A stretch of DNA of 36,180 nucleotides, taken from Mucilaginibacter sp. Lineage in GTDB: Bacteria > Bacteroidota > Bacteroidia > Sphingobacteriales > Sphingobacteriaceae. The stretch spans positions 1 to 36,180 of the forward strand of contig NZ_JANYGH010000021.1 in assembly GCF_025362475.1 (NCBI RefSeq). The letters are read 5' to 3'. The notes beneath the pieces are model-generated. The model was not told the DNA's origin. It saw only the letters and a program-made list of their open reading frames with translations, and searched no databases. The translations under genes were made by a program, and so were the position numbers. Positions 35,563 through 36,180 of the stretch are shown piece after piece (the first letter of the stretch is position 1; each line of letters begins with the position of its first letter).

Positions 35563-35597
35563 TAAAAGAGGGGGCAAATAGCCCCCTCTTTTATTTT
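35563..35597 (+). promoter_or_regulatory. Terminator-like hairpin in the rimP leader (possible attenuator)
   Basis: A perfect 13-bp stem (TAAAAGAGGGGGC with its complement, 35563-35575 and 35581-35593) with an AAATA loop, followed by TTTTATC. It lies between the operon promoter and the rimP ATG at 35632, so every transcript from that promoter must pass it. Confidence 0.7.
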
Positions 35598-35631
35598 ATC
35601 AATTAAAAATTATCAATCAAAAAGGCGGGTA

Positions 35632-36096
35632 ATGAACATTGAAAAAAAAGTAAGGGAACTGGTAGAAGAAAAGATAGCCGATAAGCCAAATTTGTTTTTA
35701 GTGGATGTTAAAATGCACTCAAACGGAAAGCTGATCGTTTTAATAGATGGGGATAACGGACTTGGTATTGACGACTGTGTACAGGTAAGCAGGCATGTAG
35801 GCTTCCATCTGGAAGAGGAAAATGTAATAGAAACTGCTTATAATCTGGAAGTATCATCGCCGGGTATTGATTATCCGCTATCATCGCCAAGGCAATATGC
35901 CAAAAACATGGGGCGCACACTGGCCATTAAAATGGCTGATGGCTCAAAAAGAGAAGGTGTTTTATCAGCAATAACTGAGGATGCCATCGTTATAGAAGAA
36001 AAAATAAAAGAAAAAGGGAAAAAGGCCGAAACTGTTGAAAGCGTTATCCCTATTAATCACATAACAGAAACAAAAGTTTTAATATCATTCAAGTAG
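35632..36096 (+). CDS. rimP: Ribosome maturation factor RimP
   Basis: A cytoplasmic protein of 154 aa needed to mature the 30S ribosomal subunit. Family landmarks: LVDVKMHSNGKLIVLIDGDNGLGIDDCVQVSRHV in the N-terminal domain, YNLEVSSPGIDYPL at the domain junction, and the Sm-like C-terminal domain with GVLSAITEDAIVIEE. It opens the usual rimP-nusA-infB order, with nusA starting 3 bp after its stop. A promoter and a terminator-like hairpin precede it. The start ATG lies just after a weak GGCGGGT ribosome-binding-like site. Confidence 0.95.
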   Translation: MNIEKKVRELVEEKIADKPNLFLVDVKMHSNGKLIVLIDGDNGLGIDDCVQVSRHVGFHLEEENVIETAYNLEVSSPGIDYPLSSPRQYAKNMGRTLAIKMADGSKREGVLSAITEDAIVIEEKIKEKGKKAETVESVIPINHITETKVLISFK

Positions 36097-36099
36097 AAA

Positions 36100-36180
36100 A
36101 TGAGCAATATTAATTTAATTGATTCTTTTCAGGAATTTAAAGATTTCAAGAACATTGACCGCCCAACCATGATGAGCGTT
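36100..36180 (+). CDS. nusA: Transcription termination/antitermination factor NusA (5' end, partial)
   Basis: The first 27 codons run to the end of the window (MSNINLIDSFQEFKDFKN, then IDRPTMMSV). They match the Bacteroidota NusA N-terminus in position after rimP and in the FKDFKNIDRPTMM segment, which leads into the RNA-polymerase-binding domain. The gene continues beyond the window. It begins 3 bp after rimP, so the two are cotranscribed. Confidence 0.88.
   Translation, partial: MSNINLIDSFQEFKDFKNIDRPTMMSV

Overview
The window is a piece of chromosome from a Bacteroidota bacterium, most likely the Sphingobacteriaceae (Mucilaginibacter/Pedobacter type). The signs are promoters of the TTG-N19-TAnnTTTG form, almost no Shine-Dalgarno sequences, the futalosine menaquinone genes mqnB and mqnD, rimP-nusA, many secreted or lipoprotein hydrolases, and short palindromic repeats between genes. 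This assignment is inferred from content and no search was run.

Region 1 (1-9000) starts and ends with identical initiator tRNA-Met genes (94-166 and 8821-8893), each followed by an intrinsic terminator. Between them lie unrelated single genes: a DHFR/RibD-like reductase, two secreted hypotheticals, a beta-lactamase-fold serine hydrolase with a TPR-like tail, a dienelactone hydrolase, a two-domain PhnB-like VOC protein, an NlpC/P60 peptidase and an outer-membrane barrel. At several gene boundaries there are pieces resembling a tRNA 3' end and/or the tRNA-type terminator, so the interval looks like a repeatedly used insertion site.

Region 2 (9000-16500) holds katG, an NTF2-like lipoprotein, a small SHOCT membrane protein, a 600-bp gene-free stretch leading to a small HTH regulator, a carboxypeptidase-regulatory-like secreted protein, a 97-bp palindromic repeat, and a minus-strand run of an O-methyltransferase and two GH73-type glucosaminidases, one of them a LysM lipoprotein.

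Region 3 (16693-22256) is the most interesting part. An alpha/beta hydrolase, two paralogous PlsC-type acyltransferases, a GT2 glycosyltransferase and a CruF-type carotenoid hydratase are packed head to tail, the last two with overlapping non-ATG starts. They are followed by ispH and a CrtW-type carotenoid ketolase. Together they suggest the tailoring of a keto-carotenoid by hydration, glycosylation and acylation, with an isoprenoid precursor enzyme built in. The backbone genes (crtE, crtB, crtI, crtY) are not in the window.

Region 4 (22300-30400) contains mqnB-mqnD (menaquinone), queD-folE (pterin/deazapurine), fabD, a very large orphan membrane histidine kinase and a DinB-like protein. Region 5 (30400-36180) contains an FAD oxidoreductase with an SLH-like tail, a GNAT acetyltransferase, an S9 peptidase, a compound palindromic repeat, a small lipoprotein, and the start of the rimP-nusA operon. 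The rimP leader carries a perfect 13-bp hairpin just after a good promoter, which looks like an attenuator.
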